Of a DNA stretch of 64,000 nucleotides, positions 46,301 to 58,343 are shown in pieces; the first letter of the stretch is position 1; each line of letters begins with the position of its first letter. The notes beneath the pieces were generated by a model. The model was not told where the DNA came from. It worked only from the letters and a program-made list of their open reading frames with translations, and made no database searches. This DNA is from Daucus carota subsp. sativus (Eukaryota > Streptophyta > Magnoliopsida > Apiales > Apiaceae). Position numbers and translations under genes: made by a program. The stretch lies in contig NC_030381.2 of NCBI RefSeq assembly GCF_001625215.2, positions 4,551,131-4,615,130 on the forward strand. The letters run 5' to 3'.

Positions 46301-47940
46301 TGTAAGTCTAAATGTAAAGACAACCCTATCTGTTACATAGGGATGATAACTCAACAATAGAACAGGACAAGTAAATAACACTACGCCTGCACCGGAATCG
46401 GAAGATACGAAGACAAAGGTTGAAGAAGCCATCTACATTCTTGAAGGAATAAGTTCACTGGAAGAAGTTCATTAATATGTTCATGCCTCAGTGAAGAATA
46501 AAGATTGAAGTATTCAAGATTGTGGAAGCAATGAAGATGTTGTCCAAGTACTCGAAAGATTTCAGTGCAACCCCTGAAGCAAGATATTTTTATATATCTT
46601 GGTTGGTTATTTATAATCAACAAACTGAAGCATAAACTAACCCGGAATGACTGATCAAGAATATTATCAAGCAAAGGATTCAAAGAATTATTTCAGTTCG
46701 AGTCGCTCGTGAACCAGACCAGTGCACAGGACGTCAGGACATACGAAAGTATTCAGTGGATTCGATCAACGAATATTTGACCAAGTCAAAAGAACTACTC
46801 CTAAAAGTGACAAAGGAATTTCAAGTTAATATATATATTTATATATTTATATTTATGTGATATTAATTGATTATTACTTGAATAAGAAATTAATTCAAGT
46901 AATTATCAAATCAATTAATAAATCATAAATATACATATACAAATATATATATTATGAAAAGTCTCCCCGGTCAACCCTCAGTCTTATGAGAGATAACAGG
47001 GAAGGAATTTGGTGAATGGCGCAAGGTTGTCTCGTTACTTAGATTTATTCTAAGTAACAAACCTCACCCTTCCACTGTACAGGCGCAAGGTTTGACTTTA
47101 AGTCAACACTTGCGCCACATACAGTAAAACCTTCATTACTCACAAATCGATTAAGTCATATATGCTATTACACTGTGGGACTATCTCCTTAGAGGAGCGC
47201 AAGTTTTGACCGTGTCAAAGCGCAAGGTTTGACTTAGTCAAAACTTGCGCTTGACACTTAATCAACTCTGTGGCCTTGTATAAATTCTATCTCAAGCCAC
47301 AGGGGTGTACGGTTAAGCGCCATGTTTGACTCTGGAGGGCGCCATCTTTGACTTTCACAAGTAAAACCACTGGAATATACATATAAGTATATTTGGGGCG
47401 CAACTTAGCTATACATATATGTATATATATGTGTATATGAAAGTGGCGCCAATCTCTTGTGATTTGGTGGAGTTAGTTTTATTTTTAGAAAACGAATCCG
47501 TCCAGGACGAACTCAAGTCGTCCAGGACGAACTCGTTAACCATGGTTAGTTGTTGGAAAGTCTATAAATAGGGCTTTGTGTTTTCATTTGAAAACAACTA
47601 CACACTTTGTAAAGTGCACACACTACACACATACGAGAGCTTAGATAGAAGATCTGTTTTGATAGGCGTTTGTGTGTAGAGTGTATTGTAGTCTCTGCAG
47701 CCAACCTTCGGGTTTGGATTTATAGCACCTTCGAGGTATTTATCAATATACAGATATACCTTGGAAAATATTGTGTGTTGGTTTAATATTTTCATATCCT
47801 CAGAAATCGACCCAATAAATATCCGGAACACGAAACCCATTACAGGACTGCAATTTATTTATCCGCAAGATTCGAAAGAATTTTAAATTGTAGTGAGTAT
47901 CGTATTCAACCCCCCCTTCTACGATACTTTGGACCTAACA
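46301..47940 (+). repeat. 3' LTR of the copia-type element (1640 bp)
   Basis: Same length and, by eye, the same sequence as the 5' LTR. The small antisense open frames in both copies translate identically. Confidence 0.96.
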
Positions 47941-48129
47941 AAGTCTGATTTGCGTAATCGGATGGGGGATGAGTGGCTGAATGATAGTATAATGGTGTAC
48001 ATCGAGAAGGCAATATTTGCGACTGTGGATAACGAATCAATCTTGCAACGTTATCAGCATATGCAAACTCGGAGGATTCAGTTATCGTCTATTAGTACTT
48101 CAAGTAAGGATGATAGCACCAGCACATAA
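47941..48129 (+). pseudogene. hAT transposase remnant, part after the retroelement
   Basis: From the AAGTC target duplication the transposase frame resumes with DLRNRMGDEWLNDSIMVYIE and IFATVDNESILQRYQ, the last helix of the hAT dimerisation domain, and stops at 48129. The retroelement inserted between two codons' worth of sequence such that the flanking frames agree. That shows the transposase frame was still open here when the insertion happened. Confidence 0.88.
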
Positions 48130-48231
48130 AAAAAGGTACGCTTACTTTTATGAGATAAAAATATGAATTCTTGATGTTAAATAATTGAGCCCCGGTTGAT
48201 TTTTAATCCTAGTTCCGCTACTGGAGCTAGA

Positions 48232-50745
48232 AGGCCAGGCTTAATGTTTGTGAGGAGCAACCTCAGCTTTTTTCTTTGCTTCTTCTTATCCATATTTCTA
48301 TACAGATGTTTGGCACCAGTAACGCCATGTCTGCTAGTGACTTTAACTGAAAGTATTAATATGTATTTATCAAGATGCAGACACGATCCGAAATTTCGAC
48401 ACTGATGAAGACCCGACCGTGATTGGAAATTGGGAAAAAGTGATTCGAAAATGACATGATCAATTCGAAAATGATTCAAATTAAAATTTGATTATATTAA
48501 ATTTAAAATTTTGATTTCATGTAAGTTTAGATGATTTTAACAGAGACATGGAACTCTCCTGAAATTTTATACAGACAATTCGAGAGAAAGGTGTCATTTC
48601 AAAACCATTTTGGGTTTCTAGTCTCGAAGTCGGGCTCATTTCTACTTCCCTTATGGGCTTCAGTTGGAATTTTAGAAACTCAAAACTATTTTGGGCTTTT
48701 AGTCTCAAAATCGGTCTTCATTTCTGTAGGCTTCTATTCCGCTTTCTTATTCTTTTATGTTATTATTTTTTAAACAAAAGAATAGCTAGTGATGCTTTTT
48801 CGTTAAAAAAAAAAAGCTATTGACGCTTTTCCGCAAATTGTGATAATGCATAATTTTTTTTTAAGAAAAATGATAAAGAAGGAAGTGACTAATTATCTTT
48901 ATGAGAGACTCGAGAGTATGTGTTCGCTAAAATATTTAGTTAAGATGACAATTATATAAAATTTATTAAGCTTGTAAAATGTTTTGGATGATCGGTACAT
49001 TTTAGTTATAATATTTAAAAAGAATTTAATTATTATAAATAAAATATTTTAGATAACATATAATATATTCAACAAAATATAAAAAAGCACATCAGAATAA
49101 CTTTTTAACATATATTGTGATTTATAACCTGGCAGGCTGGCATGTATATTTAATTAAGCTATTCATTTATTTAGTTACAATATATTAATGATTTCCATAA
49201 ATGATATATGTAATACGTTAAAGATTCCCAATTTAATTGATTAATTTTCAATAACTTTTTATAAAATGAACAATTTGATTTTTGAAATACAATTAATTTT
49301 ATGAATTTATCTTAATTGAAATACAAATCCGGTTAATTTTATGAATTTATCTTAATATATATATATATATAATAATTAATTAAAATTAAAATATTATATT
49401 ATTTTAAATATGAATAATTGTAAAATTTATGATACGATAAATATATATTTGTTAATAGATAACTAGTAATATATAATAACTAAATATCAAATAAAATTTT
49501 TTAATATTAAAACACATCCAATTTCACTCCAATTTATCGGAATGGGTGACTAATTAATTAACTCTGATTTACGATGGTTATGTGTCATAACTCCTACATT
49601 ATACGATTATTTATACTATTAATAGATATATCTAGTTGTTATTTGGTCGAACTAAATAAACATAAAATCTTTGTTGAATTTAAAATTTTTATCTAATTAT
49701 TTATATAATACCAACAAAAATATCAGAATTTCCGGTGACTTTTACATGGGCATTTGTCATCCCAATTTTATTAGATAATCATTAATCATCATATATTCAT
49801 TGTTTCTTGTTATATGAGTTCAGCACAGTTGCCATTATGATAAAAATGTAACTCAATAATAATAGTGTAACGCGTTTTCTAGGTTAAAAACCTACCAAAC
49901 TTAAACCATGAGAGTCCGGAGGAAATTTTAGCTCTAGATTTTAAATCGGAGAAGCTGCCGGATGGGAGAAGATGACAGATGGATCAATATATCTCATTTC
50001 TCATCTCATCTAATATCTCAAATTAATATCCACTTTAACATTTGAAAACTTGACAAATGGAAAAATATGAATTATTATTTATAACATCTAAATAATACTA
50101 TAGTTAAACAATATTTAATTCTCTTAGAATAATTCAAATTTCCTATTTTTCGGGACAGAGAAATAATATTTTCTATTGACATATGTTTTCTTATTATTTA
50201 TTATCGAGAACTAAATCAATGAATAAAATTCCAATAAAAAATATAAAATAAATTTTTCCCTCAAAGAATGTTTTCCATGTCAAGAAAAATGGACATCCAT
50301 GTATTAAAATATTAATAAAATAGATAATAAATTATAAAATAATAAATTTGGAAGTATATATTGTGTGCAATTTAATGGCTTATATATAACAAATAATATT
50401 GTTTATTTCATCATAATAACTCATTATTTTGTATCCTTACAAACCCCTCAACACAATCCAAAGACTTTCAATTAGTATGTATTGGTTTATAAACTTTGAT
50501 TTCTTCGAATGAATAATTTAGAATGATTAAATGAATCTAAAAATTTTGCAGTCCAAACTTTTAACACAAAATCTTTGTGCGACTCAACTTTGTTTTTTAT
50601 TTTTTTTGTCATATTAGTGAGCCTCAACTTAGACCAAGAACATCCAAGAAACTCCAACTTTGAGGAGTTTCCTCAGTTAAACACCTAAACATACTAAGAT
50701 ATTCAGACACAAGCTCACGAGATTTTTCATATATCATCATCTGAA
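48232..50745. other. AT-rich intergenic DNA upstream of Y3IP1
   Basis: No coding region recognised. The last 200 bp hold the Y3IP1 promoter and leader, with a G-poor stretch just before the ATG. Nothing else identified. Confidence 0.5.
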
Positions 50746-51017
50746 ATGGCATTACACTTGCCACTTCAGGCATCATTCTCCACCAGTGCCAGTGGTGGTT
50801 CTTCTTCTTCGTGCAGAGCCTTATCCTTATGTCTATCTTTTAGTCATCATCATTCACAGCCACTTGTTTTACAGCATACAAGGAGGTGTAGCAGCTCTGT
50901 AGTTTTAGCTAATAAAGAAGACACTGAAGTAGTGGTTAATTCGATACAACAACAAGAATCGGAGTCTGAGCCTGACCCTGATCCTCAGGACCTTGAATAT
51001 GTCAACCAAATCAAAAG

Positions 51018-51081
<64 letters not shown>

Positions 51082-54000
51082 TCTCTCCCCCTCCCTCTCC
51101 CTCCCCCCTCTCTCTCTCCCTCTCCCCCTCCCTCTCATAATTTGCATGATTGCCATTTGTGTGTGTTATTATGTGTTTTAATATGTAATCACCCTTTAAT
51201 TACTTATTGCTGAGGACCTAATCTTTTTGTAGGTGTTGGAGCTTTTGAAGAAAAACAGGGACATGCTCTTTAGTGAGGTGATTCGCCACTTTTTACCTTT
51301 ACTCTTATATTTGATGTAATTGGTTTAAGCAGTGGAGATTCTTGAAGAGTCGAAAAAGTTGTATATAGTTATGTTAGAGAAAGTCCAAATGCATTGCCAG
51401 AGTATAGAACTACAGTTATAAGATGACTCCGATGCATAGCTATAATTGGATGAAAATTTGCATAAACTGTAATTGGCTTTACCAATGAGACCAAATTATG
51501 GCTATAGATATGTTTGCCACTATTAAAAAAGGAAGGGAATTATCTTTGCTGCATTAGTTTAACTTAAATATAATGATGCTATAGCCATTTTAGCATTAAC
51601 ATTGGAGTTTAGGTTATATCTTAGCACCAAAAAACCACTATATGGTACCAAATACAGAAATAGCTAAAGCCATTGTGGCATCAGGATTGGGCTTGCCCTT
51701 AATATGTACTAATAACTTTTGCTATCCAGAAAAGGGGTTAGCGCAACTTGTTTCGCGCTTGCCTTTCATCGCAATGTAATGATTCCGTCATTCTATGTAA
51801 TATAATAGAGATCCTGTCATATTTCTTTGTTTTGTGATATCCAGTATCTACCCGGATATATTGTCATTGTCAATGTAAATTGTCCATACATATGTAGGGA
51901 ATATGCACGATCATGCAAAGTACAAATTCAACTCTTTGATTAGACCACATAGAGTGCCTTTCTGATTTCCAGGCCTGCTGAAGTTATTGGTGCTTCTTAC
52001 CAAGCATAATGATAAACATGTAGTGGCTAAATTTTCATTTTCAGTGTCTTATTTTTTGGAATCTGTAGGTTAAGTTGACGGTGATGATCGAGGATCCAAG
52101 AGATGTTGAGAGGAGAAGGTTGCTCGGGATTGATGATATTGATGCCCCAACAAGGGATGAATTAGCTGAAGCATTAGAAGAAGTAAGTCCCGTGTTTCCT
52201 CTGCCCAGAGCTAAATTTATGTATGAAACAAATAATTCCATAGCACTTAATTGAAATTGCTATTATTACCTTGTTTCAAGTTAAAGATATATCCAATATA
52301 AGCATGCTTTTGAAAATCTTGCACAACCATCCACTGACCGCAGGCAGCTGGAACCTTTGCCCAGCTGTCATAAGTCTTTAACATTTTGAGAGCATAAAAG
52401 TTCCAAAGCTTGTTAACAAATAAACACTACCTAAGCTTTCACTACTTTTATTAGTCCACGGAGACTATTTGGCGGATGAAAATCAAGCAGTTCTGTGTCC
52501 TCAAGGTTTTAACATAATATTGGCTTGTGGTGAAGAGAGGATTTGAATTAAGGGTACTACAAATAATTTGTTAACAGTAGAAGTTAAACTTGAGCCTATT
52601 TGTGAGTTATATGGACCTTTTTGCATTGTGTTTTTAACACTGGACCTGTCGATTCTTCTCATATTGGCCGAATATACATCATGCAAATCAAAGTGATAAG
52701 CATATTTTGGTTCCTTTCTGCTACAAAAGATTGAAAGACGTGATAAATAAAATAGAAAAAAAGAAAAATACATCATAGAATTGGTTTTCTTATATGGATG
52801 TCAACTAACAGCCACAGTTTGATGTATTTGGATCATTCACTGCAGAATTTGCTTTCCCAACAAGATTTTCAAATCCTGTTTTCCTTTCTTAATTTCATTT
52901 GTCTAGGTAAATGAAGGGAAGATTCCGAAAGATCGTGTTGTGCTTCAAATGCTTGCAGAAGAAATGATGCAATGGCCAAACTTAGAGGTACCTTTGCAAC
53001 TCTGTAGGAACAATAATTATGGAATATATATTTTATCTGCAATTGTTATTATCCTCTTCTCATGTACTTTAAAGTTTTATGGTTTCTGTGAGTTTTATTT
53101 GTCCTGGCTATATTATTATGAATTTGCTTATAAAAGTCTACTTATCAGAAAGTAATGGTGGTGAATAAATGTCATATTATTAACTTAGTTGTTTGCTTAG
53201 TAGTGCATTTTCTTTTCCACAAAATGTATTACCTTTGTGGCTTCTGTTGATAGATGCATTACTGTAATAGGTGTTACCTATATATATCAGTATCTGCTTG
53301 CATTCCCCCTGTTGTTTGAGGTTAAATGGAGGGTCACACAGTGGATGCTCAGTTTGAATTGTTTAGATTCTTCATCTGCTTGCTTCTGAGCAACGTGAAA
53401 AGTCAATGTGGTATAGGAAACCACGGCACCATGCAAATCTTCCAGCTCTAGATGCCCTAACTATTTTCATGCTCTGACATTTCTCTTGACATATAAGCTG
53501 ACTTCCAAAAAAATAGTCTGAAGCTCAATAATGTTTCTTGATATCCTCATGTTAATTATGTAATAGTCTTATGTTGTTACTTGACAGGTTGAAATAAAAA
53601 AGAAAGGACCGCGCAAATCTCTCTATGCTAAAGCCACAGATACTGGGGTAGATCCTGCAGTTGCCGCAAAGAGACTGAAGGTTGATTGGGATTCAGCTGC
53701 TGAAATTGATGATTCTGATTTCAAAGATGAACGTGATGTGCCTTCAGTTCTGGTCAGTTTATATACCTGTAAACTATAATATTTATTTTTGCAGTTATTC
53801 TGGTTTTTATAAAAGAAAACGCTAAACAAGGCCTCTCAGTATTAGAAATAGAAGACTCACTTTAGATTGGGGAAAATTTTATAATTAAAACACAGCCTGG
53901 ACAACAATTAAAACCAACTAAACTACGAAGAGTTGAGAAAAAACTCCACTCCCTGCAAAGGATAAATTCTCACAACTCAATACACTTTGTTGCTACCCAA

Positions 54001-54999
54001 AGCTTCGCTCCATCCCAAACTCTATCAACTGCGCTGCAGACATCATTGAATATTCATGTATATGTCTCTAAACAAATTGCCCAGAAAATAGCCAAAATTA
54101 AGGAGTTCCACATAAGAGAATGATGTTTACTCCCTAGATTCAACGCGCCACCAACTCAGCACAAGACCCAGACATACAAAAAAATTGGTTTTGTTATAGA
54201 TCAGTTAGATTGATTCGAAAAAATTGTTTCTTCATACATATGGTGTCTTCGCAAATGGCATTTTATTCTATCATCATATGTTTAAATAATGAATAGCAAA
54301 CTAAAAAATCAATAATATTATGATTCAGTTATTATATGTAGAAATATTCTGAATGGTACCATCATATTGATTTTTCTCGGTGGTACCATTTTGGTTTTTT
54401 GACAGACTTATGGCGTACCTAAACTTTTGACTTGTTTGTTTAATATCCTTATAATTTGTCAAAATAAGATACGTCTTGACTATAACTATAATCTAACATT
54501 TGAAAATGAAGATCGAGATAAATTTAGTCTGATATTCTTTCTTTCTTGAATCAACAAGCAGTTTAGTATATTTATCTTCAATCTTTTCTCTAAATGTCCT
54601 TCTTTCACTATTCTTTCCATAATGTTAATATGCAATTAGAGGATTGTTAGTGATACCACCGGTACCATTCAGAGAAGCCAATACTATGGGAAAATGGTAC
54701 CAGTTGGAAAAGCCAAAATCACAATCGTACCATCAGGAATTCCCCTTATTATATATCTAGTTGAATGCTCAACAAATAGAAGACAAACTACAGTTGTCAC
54801 TTAGGTTCACAGCATTGCAAAGGATGGACACATTAAATAGAAATATCTGTTAATATTAACAAGTTAGCATTTTGTACTAAGGGCCTAAGGGGGATGTATT
54901 CTCTTGCAGGGATTTGGAGCACTGTACTTGGTGTCAGCCTTCCCCATCATAATTGGTATATCCGTAGTATTAATTCTGTTTTACAATTCTCTACAGTAA
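50746..54999 (+). CDS. Y3IP1: Ycf3-interacting protein 1, chloroplast photosystem I assembly factor
   Basis: Six exons: 50746-51018, 51233-51277, 52069-52182, 52907-52987, 53588-53752 and 54910-54999, all phase 0, giving 255 residues. The first 60 residues are Ser/His/Arg-rich like a chloroplast transit peptide. The mature part has VLELLKKNRDMLFSE, the IEDPRDVERRRLLGIDD block, KSLYAKATDTGVDP and a C-terminal membrane helix ending ISVVLILFYNSLQ. This agrees with Arabidopsis AT5G44650 (Y3IP1/CEST), a thylakoid protein that works with Ycf3 in photosystem I assembly. Intron 1 starts GTCTCT, a poor donor inside a long CT microsatellite. Introns 2-4 start GTGATT, GTAAGT and GTACCT, and all acceptors are YAG. 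Intron 5 carries old transposon debris. All joins keep the frame and match the family. Confidence 0.93.
51019..51133 (+). repeat. (CT)n microsatellite at the 5' splice site of Y3IP1 intron 1
   Basis: About 58 bases of pure CT starting at the donor itself, then CT/C-rich sequence to about 51133. The donor reads AGG|GTCTCT. Confidence 0.9.
53930..54135 (-). pseudogene. LINE-type reverse transcriptase C-terminal remnant in Y3IP1 intron 5
   Basis: On the minus strand, with two stops, the frame reads WNSLILAIFWAICLE, then IFNDVCSAVDRVWDGAKLWV and REWSFF. This is the pattern that follows the zf-RVT domain in plant LINE-derived reverse transcriptases (a W..IW.ERN block, an IF...S....W..IK..V block and a terminal DW). 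It is antisense to the host gene and lies wholly inside the intron. Confidence 0.55.
54346..54742. mobile_element. MITE-like inverted-repeat element in Y3IP1 intron 5
   Basis: The ends ATTCTGAATGGTACCATC and, complemented, ATTCCTGATGGTACGATTG are similar over about 50 bases, including a second GGTACCATTTT block on each side. Target duplication is not clear. Confidence 0.5.
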
Positions 55000-55727
55000 T
55001 CTTTCAGCTCGGATAGTTGGATGTATATTCTGCATGGCTTGCGATTGCAAAGGGTTAAAAAAAATATCCCCCGATCCCACTAATTTTTGTATATTGTAAT
55101 AATAGTGTAATACGATAATTTCATTTTGTGCCACCTAGAACTTGGTTTTACTTTAAGCTTCCATATTGTTGTCAGTTGTCACTGAGTTCTTACTGGTTCA
55201 AACCACAGTTTCTTGCATGTCTAAGAGGATTTCAATTCAATATAGTACATCTCTCGGAACGTCTCCTCATGTAATTGTATTAAATATTATAATCAGATTG
55301 TGTTACTGCAAGCACGATTTATATTTTTATAAGCTGCAGCTCATATCTATAACATTCCCCCTCTCTCGAAAGCCCGCGAGTCTGAGCTCTGATATCATGT
55401 TAAGCGACTAATTCTCTCAAAACTTTAAGGTGTTAGGAGGAAGCTCTGATATCATGTTAAGCGACAAATTCTCTCAAAACTGGAGGAAGGTTTACCATGA
55501 TCATATTATATCCTAACAATAATTTGGCAGCCAATTTATATAGTTGTGGAGTGTGTGCAACTGTATGCCTGTTCTATAGTAATAAAAAACGATAGGACAT
55601 GGAAGGCACTACTGAGATATGGCCTGCTGGGGACATGCTATCCACGTTCCATGGTGATCAAGCTGTATCTCCTTCTTAAGAGCTTCAACCCGTCTTCTAA
55701 TCATTACAGTTTTCATTCTCAATCACA
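55000..55727. other. Spacer between Y3IP1 and the next gene
   Basis: Contains the Y3IP1 3' UTR and the leader and promoter of the following gene. A 44-ish bp duplication, GCTCTGATATCATGTTAAGCG, occurs at about 55386 and 55444. Confidence 0.5.
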
Positions 55728-56852
55728 ATGGCATTCCTTCATTCTGATGAATTCTTCTGCTCAGACCATCCTGTGGCAGAGGAAGCCTACACCCAACTCG
55801 CAGCTGTCTTTACGCAGGTCAGAAAACAGAATCAGTCGGAGTTCTTTACCATAGAGAAACCTCAAGTGCCAATGGAGGAAAGTCTGCAGAAAGAAAGGCA
55901 AATTTCTGTGGATCCGGTATCCATGAAAGAATCCAGAAAGGCACCTATTTTGATCGAATCACCCAAAAAAGAGTCCCGAATGATGCTACCTGTAATCGAT
56001 TCTCCAAAAGATTACGGTATGCCTCCTCTGCCTCTCCCGCCTGGAAAATCCAGGTTCTTGAGCTATAGCCTCCCAGGTTCTGCTGCTTCATCGCCTAAAT
56101 TCAGCTCAGCTATACCGAAGAAGAAGCCCCATGGTCAAGCATTGAAGTCTGTCGCTCGTCAACATTCTGTTGCACTATCTAATCTTGCTCAGCTGCGTGA
56201 GAAACACTTTGAAAGGAGCAAGTCTTGTGGTGAAACCAGAATCTCTGCAGTAAACGATGAATTTGATCTTTGGTTAACTGACGCGAACAGCAGGCGCTAC
56301 AGCTTTCCTTCAAGTACTGAAACAAGAAATGATCAGCATCATGGGAGGCAAATTATGCTGGATTCTAACGACGATGACAACTTCAAATGCGGGGCGATGT
56401 GCTTGTTCTTGCCGAGCTTTGGCAAGGGAAAACCAGTGAGATCACGAAAGGAGTTGCCAGAAAAGCCCCATGTGATCTCCAGGAGTGTTTCTCTGGAGAA
56501 ATTTGAATGTGCATCTTGGTCTTCATCAGCCCTCATGCATGACAATGGTAACGGCGATTCTTCCAAATTCTTTGACCTGCCATTGGAGCTGATTCAGTGC
56601 AGTGAAAACGACGCGAATTTGCCAGTGAGAGCAGCTTTCGTGTTTGAGAAGGATCGGAAGGGCATTATGAAGAATGTTGCATCAAGAGGGACAGGCAGAA
56701 AGTCCCATGAATCATCTCGCAATGTTCGTTTTTCGAGTGCATCCCAGGCTCCTCAGCAGCCAACTTCAGCAGCACCATCACCCTGCATTACTCCTAGATT
56801 ACTGAAGGCTAGGGAGGATTTTAATGCCTTCTTAGAAGCACAGAGTGCCTAG
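55728..56852 (+). CDS. Uncharacterised Ser/Pro-rich plant protein (AT5G44660-like by position)
   Basis: The 374-residue single-exon protein has no enzyme or membrane motif that I recognise. It is polar and probably mostly disordered, with Ser, Lys and Arg throughout. Blocks that look conserved are the start (FLHSDEFFCSDHPVAEEAYT), LPPGKSRFLSYSLPGSAASS, RQHSVALSNLAQLREKHFER and the end, CITPRLLKAREDFNAFLEAQ. Basic Ser-containing sites (RSKSCGE, RSVSLEKFE) resemble kinase targets. It sits between Y3IP1 and a GALS gene, exactly where Arabidopsis has AT5G44660, an unnamed protein, so orthology by synteny is likely. Function is unknown. The ATG at 55728 is the first in frame, shortly after CATTCTCAATCACA leader sequence. 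Confidence 0.85.
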   Translation: MAFLHSDEFFCSDHPVAEEAYTQLAAVFTQVRKQNQSEFFTIEKPQVPMEESLQKERQISVDPVSMKESRKAPILIESPKKESRMMLPVIDSPKDYGMPPLPLPPGKSRFLSYSLPGSAASSPKFSSAIPKKKPHGQALKSVARQHSVALSNLAQLREKHFERSKSCGETRISAVNDEFDLWLTDANSRRYSFPSSTETRNDQHHGRQIMLDSNDDDNFKCGAMCLFLPSFGKGKPVRSRKELPEKPHVISRSVSLEKFECASWSSSALMHDNGNGDSSKFFDLPLELIQCSENDANLPVRAAFVFEKDRKGIMKNVASRGTGRKSHESSRNVRFSSASQAPQQPTSAAPSPCITPRLLKAREDFNAFLEAQSA

Positions 56853-57524
56853 TGCATTACCAATGGACTATAACTTGATCAAATGTATAATCAATGTCAG
56901 GGGGGATCTAGAAGTAATTTCTTCGGAAAAAAATTGTAGGATGTCCCCGTGCCTTTTGCTAAATGTCTGTCTATTTGCGTGCAGCAAAGATTTAAAAGTG
57001 TGAAAACAAAAGAAAATTTAAGAAGATTAAGCTTCACAATAATTGTCTTTCAGGTCTGTATGCGAACCATCACAGATTTAGCTGAAGGATTTTTGTAACA
57101 TAAAGGTACTTAAAGATTCACGAGCATTGACATATTTCCAACACAAGAAACTAGGTTCCAAGAAGTCCATTTTACGGATGAAAAGAGTTTGCAGATTGCG
57201 GATATAGTACTCTACAAAAATAGCAGCAAATTTCCATCGCAGTTGTTCTAAGGAAACACCACACTTGCAGGGTGGCAGATATTTGCATCAAAAGTTGCAT
57301 TTTGAATTATTTTTTTATTCGTCCTGAATTGCATGTTAATATTGATTTGATAAAAAAATATGCCAAATACCGTTTGATAAATATAAATTGAGCCTTTTAA
57401 AATTCAAAATAACTTAATGGAAACTTAGAATTTTCATTTTGTTGAATTTTAAGAAATTAGCTTGAATCTGGTATGGGATGGGAGGCCGCCCCCAGGACCC
57501 CTCTCTAGACTAGCTCTTAATATA
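56853..57524. other. 3' flank of the uncharacterised gene
   Basis: No gene recognised; it presumably includes the 3' UTR to about 57000. Confidence 0.4.
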
Positions 57525-57848
57525 GGTCCTCTTTGGGGATATTGGCGGTTAGCTGTTAGCGGATTGAATTAGATGTTTTGACTAACTGATTCAAATAGAT
57601 GTTTTGACTAGCGGATTGGATTAACGGTTTCGTGTAAAATTGTTTGGTAAATAACTGTTTCATTAGCTTTTTATGACATATACCAAAACCGCTAATCCAA
57701 AAAACTCCTCAAATAGCTTTTTGAGCTCAAACATCTATTTCAATCCGCAAACTATCAAACACTATTATTAACGGATTGAAATGGTCAAACCTCTGACTCA
57801 CCCCAAACCTCTAATTTTTTCACAAACCGCTAACTTCTAAACACGACC
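57525..57848. mobile_element. 324-bp MITE with 3-bp target duplication
   Basis: The left end GGTCCTCTTTGGGG faces a right end that complements to GGTCGTGTTTAGAAG. ATA flanks both sides (57522-57524 and 57849-57851). Inside are repeated GCGGATTGAA/TTCAATCCGC inverted words. The form suggests PIF/Harbinger, though ATA is not the usual TWA triplet. Confidence 0.7.
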
Positions 57849-58196
57849 ATAATTAAAGATAAGCCGCATAAACTTAAATTATGAAAAAGAACGTCTCAAA
57901 ATGAATTTATATTATTTGATAAAAATCACTGCACCTCAATGTTTATTATATCTATTTATTTATTCTTTTACTTATATAAACTGATATTTTGTATTATACA
58001 CAAATAATTAATTATAAAATTCTGATTGCACACAAGCTAATCTGAGTTCTTTATTTACACAGGGACTAACATAATACACATTAGTTTCATGAAGTTGCGT
58101 GGCAACTAAAAAAGCTCTGAAACAAACTAGGGCCTAACTATAATTAGTCGACATTGCAGTTTGGCCAGCATGGGTTGGTTTAGCTGAGCATGGATC

Positions 58197-58343
58197 GGTT
58201 TAGCTGGTTAAAGAGAAACTCGCATAGTCGTATGGATTGGTTTAATTGCGCATAGGTTGGTTTAGCTGGTTAAAGAGAAACTCGCATAGTCGCATGGATT
58301 GATTTAACCGCGCATGGGTTGGTTTAGCTGGTTAAAGAGGAAC
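58197..58343 (+). repeat. 62-bp tandem repeat, about 2.4 copies
   Basis: The unit starts GGTTTAGCTGGTTAAAGAGA at 58197, 58259 and 58321 (the third partial). A shorter GGTTTAGCTGAGCATGG lies just before. Non-coding. Confidence 0.88.

Larger units (their letters stand above)
35707..47940 (+). mobile_element. Young copia-type LTR retroelement with a non-coding interior (LARD-like)
   Basis: LTRs of 1640 bp at both ends appear identical by eye, and the 5-bp duplication AAGTC is perfect (35702-35706 and 47941-47945). A tRNA-iMet primer site follows the 5' LTR and AGGGGGAGAT precedes the 3' LTR, both typical of Ty1/copia. The 8954-bp interior has no ORF longer than about 100 codons. Only traces of pre-integrase and integrase sequence are recognisable, with many stops and shifts. 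Perfect LTRs with a dead interior point to a non-autonomous element mobilised by proteins from a relative. Confidence 0.92.
34564..48223 (+). mobile_element. Non-autonomous hAT transposon, split by a copia-type retroelement
   Basis: The terminal repeats CAGGGGCGGAACTAGG and, complemented, CAGTAGCGGAACTAGG (two mismatches in 16) are flanked by the perfect 8-bp duplication GAGCTAGA (34556-34563 and 48224-48231). Without the retroelement the transposon is about 1.4 kb, much shorter than an autonomous hAT. It keeps only the C-terminal part of a transposase gene. The left end carries a G-run and GGGGCTTGAGCCCC, and the right end a matching GAGCCCCGG. The host site restored by removing it is an ordinary non-coding sequence. 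Confidence 0.93.

Noticed and set aside
50905..51213. ORFs across the CT microsatellite, including an extended exon 1 frame
   Set aside because: They encode Ser-Leu or Arg-Glu dipeptide repeats from (CT)n; family alignment places the splice junction at 51018.
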